A stretch of DNA of 19,907 nt from UBA7398 sp964597305 (GTDB lineage Bacteria; Actinomycetota; Actinomycetes; Nanopelagicales; Nanopelagicaceae). The notes beneath the pieces were generated by a model, which saw only the letters and a program-made list of their open reading frames with translations, did no database searches and had not been told where the DNA came from. The stretch's first letter is position 1, and each line of letters opens with the position of its first letter. This document shows, piece after piece, positions 6,460-13,598 of the stretch. The position numbers and the translations under genes are program-made. The stretch lies in NCBI GenBank assembly GCA_964597305.1, contig CAZQWU010000020.1, positions 1-19,907 on the forward strand, read 5' to 3'.

Positions 6460-7230
6460 TTAAGCGTATTTTCCGGCAAGTGCGAATTTCTTCGCATCAA
6501 CTTTCGTGCCGTCGGAATAAACTGTTTGTACAAGGAATTGAGTTCCACCTTCGTCGCTCGCTTTCGCAATATCGAGTGAAAGTTGGTTTGCTGGGACTGT
6601 AGACACCAACGTGAAATCCTTAGCGTTGTAGGAAATAGATACGTCATATCCGGTTATTCCTTCAGATTCAGCAGGTGCTACCCAACGAAGTGTGACGCCA
6701 CCTGTTGAATTGGTAATCGCAACGAATTTTTGCGGCGCTCCATGAGCTGAAAGTTGCGCTGCTGGCTCAGAGGCGCTCGGTGATGCCGACATTGATTCTT
6801 CAGACATTGATGGCGAGGGGTTGGTCGATGGCGCTGCATCGTCATTTCCGCCCCCGCGTGTAACAACAATTAGTCCGAGTAGAACAATTCCTGCGATAAC
6901 AAGGAAAGTTACTCGTCCAGAACTTTTTGGTTTAGCTGGAGGAGTTGATGGCGCTTTTGGTTGCGCAGCTACTGGCTTAGGAGTGGTGGAAATATTCTGT
7001 GGAGTCGAGCTACGAGTAGGCACTGGTGGAATAACAATTTGCGACGCTTCTTTTTTCGCTGCTGCGCGAATTGATTTCTTTGAAGTTTTCTTGATTGCTC
7101 GCTTCGCTGATTTCTTCGCAGTTGATTTTTTCGCTGCACGCTTAGGTGCGCTCTTCTTCACTGCGCGCTTAGCGGACTTCTTTGGTGCCGCTTTCTTCGC
7201 TGCTTTTTTAGCCGCTTTCTTCGCTGCCAC
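6460..7230 (-). CDS. Membrane protein with histone-H1-like Lys/Ala tail and FN3-like outer domain
   Basis: A 256-residue protein with an unusual order of parts. Residues 1-62 are a Lys/Ala/Arg/Ser tail built of KKAAKKAAKKAAPKK-type repeats, like the C-terminal tails of histone H1 and actinobacterial HU. Residues 63-105 are a Pro/Thr/Ser linker; 107-124 (VTFLVIAGIVLLGLIVVT) are one transmembrane helix; 125-160 are a Ser/Pro/Glu linker; 165-256 look like a fibronectin type III domain (GGVTLRWVAPAESEGITGYDV). With the basic tail inside and the FN3 domain outside, it could tether DNA or RNA to the membrane; this is inference. The start is GTG with AGGAGAG about 5 nt upstream. Some basic repeats could instead bind acidic lipids or polyphosphate. 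No such fusion is known to me. Confidence 0.85.
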   Translation of the reverse strand: MAAKKAAKKAAKKAAPKKSAKRAVKKSAPKRAAKKSTAKKSAKRAIKKTSKKSIRAAAKKEASQIVIPPVPTRSSTPQNISTTPKPVAAQPKAPSTPPAKPKSSGRVTFLVIAGIVLLGLIVVTRGGGNDDAAPSTNPSPSMSEESMSASPSASEPAAQLSAHGAPQKFVAITNSTGGVTLRWVAPAESEGITGYDVSISYNAKDFTLVSTVPANQLSLDIAKASDEGGTQFLVQTVYSDGTKVDAKKFALAGKYA

Positions 7231-7251
7231 TGTCTCTCTCCTGCTCTATCA

Positions 7252-7259
7252 GAACTAGT
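7252..7259 (-). promoter_or_regulatory. ACTAGTTC element upstream of the histone-like membrane protein gene
   Basis: The minus strand reads ACTAGTTC about 21 nt upstream of the GTG at 7230, followed by TGATAGAG and then the ribosome site AGGAGAG. The same octamer lies 23 nt upstream of the secreted Ala/Lys-rich gene. It may be part of a promoter or a shared regulator site. Confidence 0.4.
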
Positions 7260-7304
7260 TACTCAGTTGGTGAGAACTATCTGGGAAATCGTACCTTAGC
7301 GTTC

Positions 7305-7323
7305 CGCTCTACTCGCCAGAGCG
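7305..7323 (-). terminator. Weak stem-loop after rdgB
   Basis: CGCTCT (7305-7310) and AGAGCG (7318-7323) form a 6-bp stem with a 7-nt loop, just downstream of the rdgB stop. No T-run follows, so an intrinsic terminator is doubtful. The rest of 7231-7351 shows no gene or tRNA. Confidence 0.25.
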
Positions 7324-7351
7324 CCATCATGTGCGCGTCAGAAATCTGCTG

Positions 7352-7954
7352 TCAGGTGAGCAACTCGGCGATGATTGGTGCCATCGCACGAAGTGCTCGG
7401 CCGCGATGACTGATCTCATCCTTCTTCTCCGCGCTTAACTCCGCCATTGTTTGACTCAAACCTTCCGGAACAAAGATGGGGTCGTAACCAAAACCACCAT
7501 CTCCTCGCGGTGCATAACAAATGTCACCGCGAATTTCACCCCGACACATTTCATTTCGTCCATCTGGTAGCGCAAGTGCAACAACCGAAACAAATTGTGC
7601 ACCGCGATTTTCTTCGTAAACATCCACCATTTCCCGTAAAACTTTCTCACGATTTGCCTGATCATCTCCATGGGTTCCGGCATAGCGCGCAGAGAAAACT
7701 CCGGGCTTTCCTTCTAGCGCATCGATACAGAGGCCACTGTCATCGGCAATTGCAGGAAGACCAGTTTTCATGGCGATGGTCTCCGCTTTTAAAAGCGCAT
7801 TTTCTTCAAAGGTAGAACCCGTTTCTGCAACATCATCAATGTCCGGAAATTGCGAGACGCTAACAAGGTCAATAGATGGTGCAATGGTGGCCAGAATTCT
7901 TTGTAACTCGACAAGCTTTCCTTGATTTCGAGATGCCATGACTAGTTGTGTCAT
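7352..7954 (-). CDS. rdgB: XTP/dITP diphosphatase (RdgB/HAM1 family)
   Basis: A 200-residue cytoplasmic house-cleaning enzyme that hydrolyses dITP, XTP and similar deaminated purine nucleotides to monophosphates, keeping them out of DNA and RNA. Family motifs are complete: LVMASRNQGKLVELQRIL at the N-terminus, FEENALLKAE, the metal-binding AIADDSGLCIDALEGKPGVFSARYAG, GFGYDPIFVPEG and the C-terminal ISHRGRAL. ATG 7954 is preferred because MTQLVMASRNQGK matches the family N-terminus and GAGGA lies about 11 nt upstream; the longer in-frame opening overlaps rph. It follows rph by 23 nt, the usual actinobacterial order, and is probably co-transcribed with it. Confidence 0.95.
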   Translation of the reverse strand: MTQLVMASRNQGKLVELQRILATIAPSIDLVSVSQFPDIDDVAETGSTFEENALLKAETIAMKTGLPAIADDSGLCIDALEGKPGVFSARYAGTHGDDQANREKVLREMVDVYEENRGAQFVSVVALALPDGRNEMCRGEIRGDICYAPRGDGGFGYDPIFVPEGLSQTMAELSAEKKDEISHRGRALRAMAPIIAELLT

Positions 7955-7977
7955 TGAAGTTTTTTTCCTCAGTGACG

Positions 7978-8721
7978 TTAACGTAACGAAGTGAGGGGTT
8001 GATGTAATGCATGCTGTTGCAGTTTCGTAAGATCTGCACATCCTTGTACAGCAAGATTGAGTAAATCATCTAAGAGAGATCGATTAAATGGCGCACCTTC
8101 GGCAGTTCCTTGAACTTCGATAAATGATCCATCTCCCGTGCAGACGACATTCATATCTGTCTCGGCAGAAACATCTTCGGTGTAGCACAGATCGAGCATC
8201 GGAACTCCGTTGATAATTCCAACACTTACCGCTGATACAGAACCTTTCAGCGCTTGAGCATTTTCTGATAAGTGACCTTGTGCTTTTGCCCAAGTGATTG
8301 CATCTGAGATTGCTACAAAGGCTCCTGTGATCGCAGCAGTTCGTGTGCCGCCATCTGCTTGCAATACGTCGCAATCAAGCACGATGGTGTTTTCACCTAA
8401 TCCATTCATATCGACAACTGCACGGAGTGATCGTCCAATGAGTCGAGAAATCTCTTGTGTTCGTCCACCAAGTTTTCCTTTAACGCTCTCTCGATCAGAA
8501 CGTGTATGAGTAGAACGCGGCAACATTGAATATTCTGACGTCACCCAACCCTGGCCTTTTCCCACTAACCAACGTGGAACACCTGGCGTGAACGATGCAG
8601 CACAGAGAACTCGAGTTTTTCCAAATTCCACAAGTACCGAACCTTCGGCATGATCTAACCAGCCACGGGTAAAGGAAATGGCACGTAATTGATCTGGATT
8701 TCGACCGTCGACTCGTTTCAT
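7978..8721 (-). CDS. rph: Ribonuclease PH
   Basis: A 247-residue phosphorolytic 3'-5' exoribonuclease that trims tRNA precursors and other RNA 3' ends using phosphate. The sequence follows the family throughout: RNPDQLRAISFTRGW, VLCAASFTPGVPRWL, GWVTSEYSMLPRSTHTR, the conserved GGRTQEISRLIGRSLRAVVD and LDCDVLQADGGTRTAAITGA with the metal- and phosphate-site residues, ending at the normal length. Its ATG is preceded by GAAAGG about 7 nt upstream. A promoter may lie in the 82-nt gap after murI, where TTGATA is a possible -35 but no clear -10 is seen; it may also be read from murI. Confidence 0.97.
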   Translation of the reverse strand: MKRVDGRNPDQLRAISFTRGWLDHAEGSVLVEFGKTRVLCAASFTPGVPRWLVGKGQGWVTSEYSMLPRSTHTRSDRESVKGKLGGRTQEISRLIGRSLRAVVDMNGLGENTIVLDCDVLQADGGTRTAAITGAFVAISDAITWAKAQGHLSENAQALKGSVSAVSVGIINGVPMLDLCYTEDVSAETDMNVVCTGDGSFIEVQGTAEGAPFNRSLLDDLLNLAVQGCADLTKLQQHALHQPLTSLR

Positions 8722-8803
8722 GCATCAGCCTTTCTCGTTTGATTGTCTCTCACATTGCCTGTTTTTTATTTGTTTTGTTATCAATTTCAGAAATTGTCAT
8801 GAT

Positions 8804-9604
8804 TTACGAAATGTCGTGTTCTACATGTACGACCTCTGGCCCGAGGAAGCGTCGCGCCAGCGTAGCAAAACTCTGTGAATCTCCCGTTGCGACAAAGCGA
8901 TGGCGTGGTGGCACAGAATCAGTACGTAAAAGATTTTGCTCAACCAAAATTCGATAAAGATCTTTTGCGGTTTCATCAGCGCTAGAAACCAAAGTGACGT
9001 CATTGCCCATGACATAGGAAATAACTCCTGTAAGAAGTGGGTAATGGGTGCAGCCAAGAACGAGCGTGTCTATCTGCGCATTTTTGAGCGGTGCAAAATA
9101 TTCACGTGCAAGATCAGTAACAGCTCGACCGGAGGTTTCACCTCGCTCTACAAACTCAACAAAAAGTGGGCAGGCTACCGAGGTAATGTGTAAATGTGGC
9201 GCGGCAGCAAAAGAATCGACATACGCCTTTGAATCTGTTGTCGCTTGAGTAGCAATGACGCCGATTTTTCCAGAACGCGTTGCCGAAACTGCGCGACGAA
9301 CTGCAGGTTGAATAACTTCAATTACTGGAACGGTGTATCGCTCTCGCGCATCACGCAACATCGCTGCACTTGCTGTATTGCACGCAATCACGATTGCTTT
9401 CACTCCAGCGTTCACTAATTGATCCATGATTTCAAGAGCAAATGATCGAACTTCGGCTAACGGACGTGGACCGTAGGGAGTTCGCGCGGTATCACCGACG
9501 TACACAAGAGATTCGTTGGGAAGTTGATCGATGATGGCACGGGCAACAGTTAGTCCGCCAACGCCAGAATCGAAGATTCCAATAGGTGAATTGGCAGAAG
9601 GCAC
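8804..9604 (-). CDS. murI: Glutamate racemase
   Basis: A 266-residue cytoplasmic enzyme that converts L- to D-glutamate for peptidoglycan precursors, without cofactor. The two catalytic cysteines are in IVIACNTASA (C75) and LVLGCTHYPLL (C185, with H187), and the N-terminal Asp is in GIFDSGVGGLTVA (D12). YVGDTARTPYG (35-45) is also characteristic. The start is GTG at 9604, with a TACTCT hexamer ending 6 nt upstream and no Shine-Dalgarno, which predicts a leaderless mRNA. A perfect 16-bp palindrome at 9634-9649 lies where the -35 would be. It follows DUF2017 by 23 nt, as part of a conserved actinobacterial neighbourhood. Confidence 0.97.
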   Translation of the reverse strand: MPSANSPIGIFDSGVGGLTVARAIIDQLPNESLVYVGDTARTPYGPRPLAEVRSFALEIMDQLVNAGVKAIVIACNTASAAMLRDARERYTVPVIEVIQPAVRRAVSATRSGKIGVIATQATTDSKAYVDSFAAAPHLHITSVACPLFVEFVERGETSGRAVTDLAREYFAPLKNAQIDTLVLGCTHYPLLTGVISYVMGNDVTLVSSADETAKDLYRILVEQNLLRTDSVPPRHRFVATGDSQSFATLARRFLGPEVVHVEHDIS

Positions 9605-9610
9605 GGGCTA

Positions 9611-9616
9611 AGAGTA
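9611..9616 (-). promoter_or_regulatory. -10 element TACTCT of a leaderless murI promoter
   Basis: On the minus strand TACTCT ends 6 nt before the GTG start codon of murI, in the short gap after DUF2017. This would give murI its own transcript. Confidence 0.5.
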
Positions 9617-9627
9617 CGCGATGAGCG

Positions 9628-10254
9628 TTAGAGAAGTTTGATCAAACTTTCTTGTAACCAACCCAACCATGAATACACGGCATAAACCGCTTTCATGGGA
9701 TCGCTCTCTTTCATCAATTCATATTTCTTATGTGCTTCATCAGCAGGTGGTTTCTCAATTCCTAATCGAACTGCAAGCGCTAACCGAATATCGTTGAGTC
9801 CGCCTAACCAATCCATAATTTCAGTGAGCGGAACTTCGATCTCTATCTTGCCAAGATTGAGTGGTTCATCGTCGGAAGATTCAACTTCAACATCGATCTC
9901 GTTCTCACTTGGGTTTTCAATTTTTGCAAGAAGTGCTTCGCGAAGCGCGCTGGCATGAGCCCGTTTTTTCTCGCGCAAACCATGTTCGGTATATCGTCGA
10001 AATTCACCAGCGGCATGAGCATCTGCATATGCATCGGGAAGTAATCGATGAAGTACTGGATCTTGCGGTGGCGCATCATTAGTTGAAATTCCGACAATCG
10101 ACATAAATTCTGCCATGGCATCATCGACATGATCATCTTCGCCGAGTAGTTCTAATATTTGTTCGGTTAAATTAATGAGCACGTGCGCTTCTTGTGATGT
10201 AAAAATTGCAAATACTTTTTCATCGCCACTTCGAAAGAAGCCAGTGCCACTCAT
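9628..10254 (-). CDS. DUF2017 family protein
   Basis: A 208-residue cytoplasmic protein matching DUF2017, a family of unknown biochemical role found in actinobacteria next to clpS. It begins MSGTGFFRSGDEKVFAIFTSQEAHVLINLTEQILELLG and is acidic. A middle Arg-rich segment (GEFRRYTEHGLREKKRAHASALREALLAKI) is followed by a very acidic stretch (EIDVEVESSDDEP) and a C-terminal helical part (IMDWLGGLNDIRLALAVRLGI). No catalytic motif is visible. It starts 10 nt after the clpS stop codon, so the two are co-transcribed and a link to ClpS-dependent proteolysis is a reasonable guess. Its 3' end carries the murI-side palindrome. Confidence 0.85.
   Translation of the reverse strand: MSGTGFFRSGDEKVFAIFTSQEAHVLINLTEQILELLGEDDHVDDAMAEFMSIVGISTNDAPPQDPVLHRLLPDAYADAHAAGEFRRYTEHGLREKKRAHASALREALLAKIENPSENEIDVEVESSDDEPLNLGKIEIEVPLTEIMDWLGGLNDIRLALAVRLGIEKPPADEAHKKYELMKESDPMKAVYAVYSWLGWLQESLIKLL
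9634..9649. promoter_or_regulatory. Perfect 16-bp palindrome upstream of murI
   Basis: AAGTTTGATCAAACTT is fully self-complementary and without a spacer. It encodes the last residues of DUF2017 (SLIKLL) and overlaps the expected -35 of the murI promoter. It may be an operator. A spacerless palindrome is a poor RNA hairpin. Confidence 0.5.
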
Positions 10255-10264
10255 ACGTTATTTC

Positions 10265-10549
10265 TCACAATTCATCATCACGTTGCAATGTTGCCCAGAG
10301 GCCATACTCATGGAGTCGCTGAACATCGCGCTCCATTTCTTCTCGGGTACCTGATGTCACAACTGCCTTTCCCTCGTGATGAACTTTCAACATCAATTCA
10401 TTCGCTTTCTCTTTTGAGAAATGAAAGAGGACCATAAATACATGAGTGACATAGGACATCAAATTAACTGGGTCATCCCACACCACAGTGACCCAGGGTC
10501 TATCTGGCCTTATATGGGTCTCAGATTTTTCGTCAGTTAAAGTTCCCAT
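10265..10549 (-). CDS. clpS: ATP-dependent Clp protease adaptor ClpS
   Basis: A 94-residue adaptor that binds N-degron substrates and delivers them to the Clp ATPase/ClpP protease. It has the actinobacterial form VVWDDPVNLMSYVTHVF (22-38) and the LMLKVHHEGKAVV segment with the conserved His of the N-degron pocket, then GLWATLQRDDEL at the C-terminus. The ATG is preceded by GATAAT ending 6 nt upstream, predicting a leaderless mRNA. DUF2017 follows immediately. The promoter lies in the 14-nt gap after the GH18 gene, with no terminator visible between them. Confidence 0.96.
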   Translation of the reverse strand: MGTLTDEKSETHIRPDRPWVTVVWDDPVNLMSYVTHVFMVLFHFSKEKANELMLKVHHEGKAVVTSGTREEMERDVQRLHEYGLWATLQRDDEL

Positions 10550-10555
10550 AGCCTT

Positions 10556-10561
10556 ATTATC
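10556..10561 (-). promoter_or_regulatory. -10 element GATAAT of a leaderless clpS promoter
   Basis: On the minus strand GATAAT, a near-consensus -10, ends 6 nt before the clpS ATG. It would start the clpS-DUF2017 transcript at the start codon. Confidence 0.55.
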
Positions 10562-10563
10562 AA

Positions 10564-12318
10564 TTACTTAATAACGACAACGAGTGGTGCGCTCACAGCT
10601 GATGCAAGAGTGTCGGTGCTTAAACTCGTCGCACGCACCGTTGCAAAACCAGTGGTTTTACAATTGATCGAGATGGTGAAATTACCTTGGCTATCGGTCA
10701 GCGCGCTCGACGCAATTACTTGTGTATCTACTTTTTTCCACGTTCCGCCACGTAATACCTCAAGTGATATCGGCACATTCCCTACGCGCGGTTGCATGGA
10801 ACCGTTCAGTGTCACAGTTTTCCCGCGAGCGGCTACCGCAGAGCCACGCAGTTCAATGAGTGGAGAGACTGTTATCGAAACCGTTGGCGTAAGGCTCGCT
10901 AAGCGTTCCCAGGAACCGTCAGAACCCATGCGCAGCGTTGTGTTGTACCCAAACAAAGCGCTCACCGAAACTTTCCCTAATGAATCTGTCGCTCCTGTAT
11001 AAATTTTTTGCCACGACCCATCAAAACTTTTTCGCTCTATATAAATAGGTAAATGAGCAATCGGCTGTTTATCAGGAAGCGATGATTGAGCAGAAATAAC
11101 GAGTTGATCGCCGAATTGAGTGTTCGACTTATCAAGTAGCACGCTACTGATCACAACATCGGGGGCGATGGTCTGCGCATAGGCGCGTACCGCTGGCATG
11201 GTGGCCGCATCTTCCATTCCCATTGTCCACAGCACAATCCCACCTAGTCGATACTGCGCCACTAATTTCGCGCGCTCAACATACGATCGTGAATCTTGAT
11301 ACCACGCAACGCGTTGCGCAGTACATGTCGTGGGAACGCCCGCCGCAGTCTGTCCGGTAAATGTTTTGGAATATGTAAATGTCATTTCGCCTTCGGTTGC
11401 ACGATATGTTGGAGTGGCACCATAACTCGCTGCAAGATTGGCAGCATCGCGCATGACAAACGTTGCAGCTTTTGCTTTGGTAGTGATTGTTGCTTGATTC
11501 TCAACCGGACAGGTGCCTGAAACTGAATCTACCCAATCTCGACCATAGCCGGGCACGCCAATAAAAACTTTTGATGCCGGAATTACCGAAATTGCATAAG
11601 TAATTGCATCTCTTACCCACGGCAATGGTCCAATAGGACCAATCGCTGATGTTGAGTAGTCGTAGGTCATGATGCGAAGTCGATCGATATATGGCGCAAT
11701 CTCACTCCATGCATACACTGAATATCCACCAGCGCGAATTTTTGGATCAAAATCAACTGGCGCAGTTATAAAAAGTAACTTGTTGGCTTGATGGAGCGAT
11801 CCAGATAACTCTTTAACAAATTGAATCCAACGGGGTTTTGTTGTGGGCCAACTTGTTTTGCCATCAACAAATGCAAAGTTTTCGAAATCAAGATCAATTC
11901 CATCGAAATTATTTGCTAGAACGAGTGTAGTTATTGTCGAAATTAACGCTGCTCGGCGCGACTCATTTCCTAAAATTTCGCTGAGCACCAATTTGTCCGT
12001 GCCGTCGGTTATGGTAGGAATAATCTGGTATCCAAGATTCCGAAGAATGCCTAGCGGAACCGACATGGGATCGGTGAGTTTTGCTGCCGAATATAGATCG
12101 GTAATAGTCGACTCATTTTTGACCGTGTACCAAAATGGTGAAACTTCTTTTATGAGATCTTGATTAGCGATGGCAGTTGCTAAACCATTTTTAATTCCAT
12201 AATAAGGAATCCAGCCGGTGAGGATTTTTCGAGGTGGATTGTCTGCAGCATCCGCGGGTGAGAGTGATGTAGCGCTGGCAAGAACTATAAGAACTAAAAC
12301 GTGAAGTATTTTTTTCAT
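10564..12318 (-). CDS. Secreted GH18 family glycoside hydrolase with C-terminal Ig-like region
   Basis: A 584-residue exported protein. A signal peptide (MKKILHVLVLIVLASATSLSPADAADN, cleavage around residues 24-26) precedes a glycoside hydrolase 18 domain (about 30-365). The catalytic motif DGIDLDFE (DxxDxDxE, D139 to E146) is intact, and GYQIIPTITDG, RLRIMTYDYS, KVFIGVPGYGRDW and GIVLWTMGMED are the expected barrel strands. The C-terminal 200 or so residues form beta-rich Ig-like repeats that may bind polymer or wall. The domain resembles spore-type peptidoglycan or chitin-oligosaccharide hydrolases (N-acetylglucosaminidase), so cell-wall turnover or use of chitin or peptidoglycan debris are both possible. 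ATG 12318 is chosen for the signal peptide; the longer opening to 12441 runs back into DUF3039. A 17-bp palindrome covers this start. Confidence 0.92.
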   Translation of the reverse strand: MKKILHVLVLIVLASATSLSPADAADNPPRKILTGWIPYYGIKNGLATAIANQDLIKEVSPFWYTVKNESTITDLYSAAKLTDPMSVPLGILRNLGYQIIPTITDGTDKLVLSEILGNESRRAALISTITTLVLANNFDGIDLDFENFAFVDGKTSWPTTKPRWIQFVKELSGSLHQANKLLFITAPVDFDPKIRAGGYSVYAWSEIAPYIDRLRIMTYDYSTSAIGPIGPLPWVRDAITYAISVIPASKVFIGVPGYGRDWVDSVSGTCPVENQATITTKAKAATFVMRDAANLAASYGATPTYRATEGEMTFTYSKTFTGQTAAGVPTTCTAQRVAWYQDSRSYVERAKLVAQYRLGGIVLWTMGMEDAATMPAVRAYAQTIAPDVVISSVLLDKSNTQFGDQLVISAQSSLPDKQPIAHLPIYIERKSFDGSWQKIYTGATDSLGKVSVSALFGYNTTLRMGSDGSWERLASLTPTVSITVSPLIELRGSAVAARGKTVTLNGSMQPRVGNVPISLEVLRGGTWKKVDTQVIASSALTDSQGNFTISINCKTTGFATVRATSLSTDTLASAVSAPLVVVIK

Positions 12319-12331
12319 GAGTGACTCATGA
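12315..12331. promoter_or_regulatory. 17-bp perfect inverted repeat over the GH18 start codon
   Basis: TCATGAGT (12315-12322) and ACTCATGA (12324-12331) are perfect inverted repeats around one G. The mRNA-sense copy contains an upstream ATG opening a four-codon frame (Met-Ser-His-Ser-stop) whose TGA overlaps the GH18 ATG as ATGA. It could be an operator, an mRNA hairpin masking the start, or a coupled mini-ORF. Confidence 0.5.
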
Positions 12332-12340
12332 GCAAACCAT

Positions 12341-12616
12341 TTACGAACGTGGACCCTTTGGTAATTGAGCATGAATTTCTTTGCAGGTAGGACAGATCGG
12401 AAACTTCTGCGGATCGCGATGAGGAACCCATTTTTTCCCACACAGCGCGATAACCGGTTTTCCTGTTACAGCAGATTCGATGATCTGATCTTTTCTCACG
12501 AAATGTGAAAACCGTTCGTGATCGCCTTGTTCAATATCTTCTTCAGGTCGTGTGAGTACCTGGATATCCGACTCGTTTATCGGGAATTCGCGTACTTCTT
12601 CGTTGTGAAAACCCAT
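12341..12616 (-). CDS. DUF3039 family protein
   Basis: A 91-residue protein of DUF3039, a small family conserved in actinobacteria with no established function. The conserved core is clear: VLTRPEEDIEQGDHERFSHF, then KDQIIESAVTGKPVIALCG and a Cys cluster (C59, then CPTC at C75 and C78) that, with nearby His residues (H33, H38, H66), could bind a metal such as zinc. I chose ATG 12616 because the protein then starts just before the conserved core and a TATGCT -10 lies 6 nt upstream. The longer frame to 12781 is antisense to argF and not credible. It is divergent from argF, with 37 nt between start codons. Confidence 0.88.
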   Translation of the reverse strand: MGFHNEEVREFPINESDIQVLTRPEEDIEQGDHERFSHFVRKDQIIESAVTGKPVIALCGKKWVPHRDPQKFPICPTCKEIHAQLPKGPRS

Positions 12617-12622
12617 GCGCCA

Positions 12623-12628
12623 AGCATA
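12623..12628 (-). promoter_or_regulatory. -10 element TATGCT of a leaderless DUF3039 promoter
   Basis: On the minus strand TATGCT ends 6 nt before the DUF3039 ATG at 12616. It lies within the space where the -35 of the divergent argF promoter is expected (12619-12624). Confidence 0.55.
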
Positions 12629-12641
12629 AGCGTCTCTTGCG

Positions 12642-12647
12642 TAGACT
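12642..12647 (+). promoter_or_regulatory. -10 element TAGACT of a leaderless argF promoter
   Basis: TAGACT ends 6 nt before the argF ATG at 12654, and no Shine-Dalgarno is present. It faces the DUF3039 promoter 13 bp away. Confidence 0.55.
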
Positions 12648-12653
12648 GTCCCA

Positions 12654-13598
12654 ATGAAAGATCTGCTACGCACAGAACATTTAACGCGTTCTGACGTCGA
12701 CATGATTCTCGATACGGCAGCAGCGTTTGCCCGTGAACCACTTCGAAATAAAGAAGCGCTCTCCCATCGCACTGTCGCCATCTATATGGCAAAACCATCG
12801 ACGCGTACTCGACTCGCCTCAGAAACAGCGATCGCGCACTTAGGTGGCACACCAATCTTTCTTCGCGGTGATGATCTCCAGTTAGGTCGCGGTGAAACTA
12901 TCGCAGATACCGCACGAATCGTCAGTGGTTTTTGTAGCGCAATGATTATTCGGACCTTTGCCCAATCAGATGTTGATGAACTTGGGAAATGGGCAACGAT
13001 TCCTATTATTAATGGGTTAACAGATGACGATCACCCAACTCAATTACTCGCCGATTGGTTAACAATTCGCGAAACTTTTGGAACGGATGTTGCTGGTCGT
13101 AAATTTGTATATCTGGGTGATGGAAACAATATGGCAAATGCCTGGCTCATTATGGGAGCGATCATGGGGGCACATGTTGTTGCTGCGACGCCGTCAGGAA
13201 AATGGGCGCCAGATTCGCAGGCGATAGCTACCGCGAAAAAAATCGCTGCCCAGAGTGGTGCGCACATAGAAGTTCTCCATGATCCCGAGCAAGCTGCGCA
13301 AGGCGCATCAGTTCTCTATACCGATGTATGGATGTCAATGGGTGATCCCGAAGAAGAACGTGCGGAGAAAACTCAGGTGCTAGCACCATTTTCTGTCACA
13401 GAACAATTAATGGCGCTCACCACTGACGATTCCATTTTTATGCACTGTCTGCCTGCTCATCGAGGTGAAGAAGTTGCCGCAAATGTGATTGATGGAACAC
13501 GTTCTGTAATTTGGCGCGAAGCATTTCATCGAAGGACGACAATTCAATCTCTGCTTTATCACCTCTCACGTGGTGAAATTCGAGGCGTTTCACACTAA
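12654..13598 (+). CDS. argF: Ornithine carbamoyltransferase
   Basis: A 314-residue cytoplasmic enzyme joining carbamoyl phosphate and ornithine to citrulline in arginine biosynthesis. The carbamoyl-phosphate loop STRTR (49-53), DDDHPTQLLAD (124-134), LYTDVWMSMG (221-230) and HCLPAHRGEEV (264-274) are all present; the last two are specific to ornithine rather than aspartate transcarbamoylase. The usual S-F-E after STRTR reads A-S-E here, a small departure near the active site. It stands alone without argB, argD, argG or argH, and no ArgR box is obvious. The ATG fits a leaderless start. It is followed after 9 nt by pntAA, which has its own TAACCT hexamer. Confidence 0.95.
   Translation: MKDLLRTEHLTRSDVDMILDTAAAFAREPLRNKEALSHRTVAIYMAKPSTRTRLASETAIAHLGGTPIFLRGDDLQLGRGETIADTARIVSGFCSAMIIRTFAQSDVDELGKWATIPIINGLTDDDHPTQLLADWLTIRETFGTDVAGRKFVYLGDGNNMANAWLIMGAIMGAHVVAATPSGKWAPDSQAIATAKKIAAQSGAHIEVLHDPEQAAQGASVLYTDVWMSMGDPEEERAEKTQVLAPFSVTEQLMALTTDDSIFMHCLPAHRGEEVAANVIDGTRSVIWREAFHRRTTIQSLLYHLSRGEIRGVSH

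Noticed and set aside
6821..7258. A 145-codon open frame on the plus strand
   Set aside because: Its Phe/Ala-rich repeats are the mirror of the Lys/Ala codons of the histone-like gene on the other strand.
7231..7351. A tRNA or small RNA in the gap after rdgB
   Set aside because: No T-loop consensus or cloverleaf was found on either strand; only a weak 6-bp stem is present.
7937..7947. A further ACTAGTT copy
   Set aside because: It lies inside the rdgB coding sequence and fits its conserved N-terminal codons, so it is probably chance.
12617..12781. A longer DUF3039 protein starting at 12781
   Set aside because: The extra 55 residues are antisense to argF and unlike the family, and a -10 hexamer fits the start at 12616.
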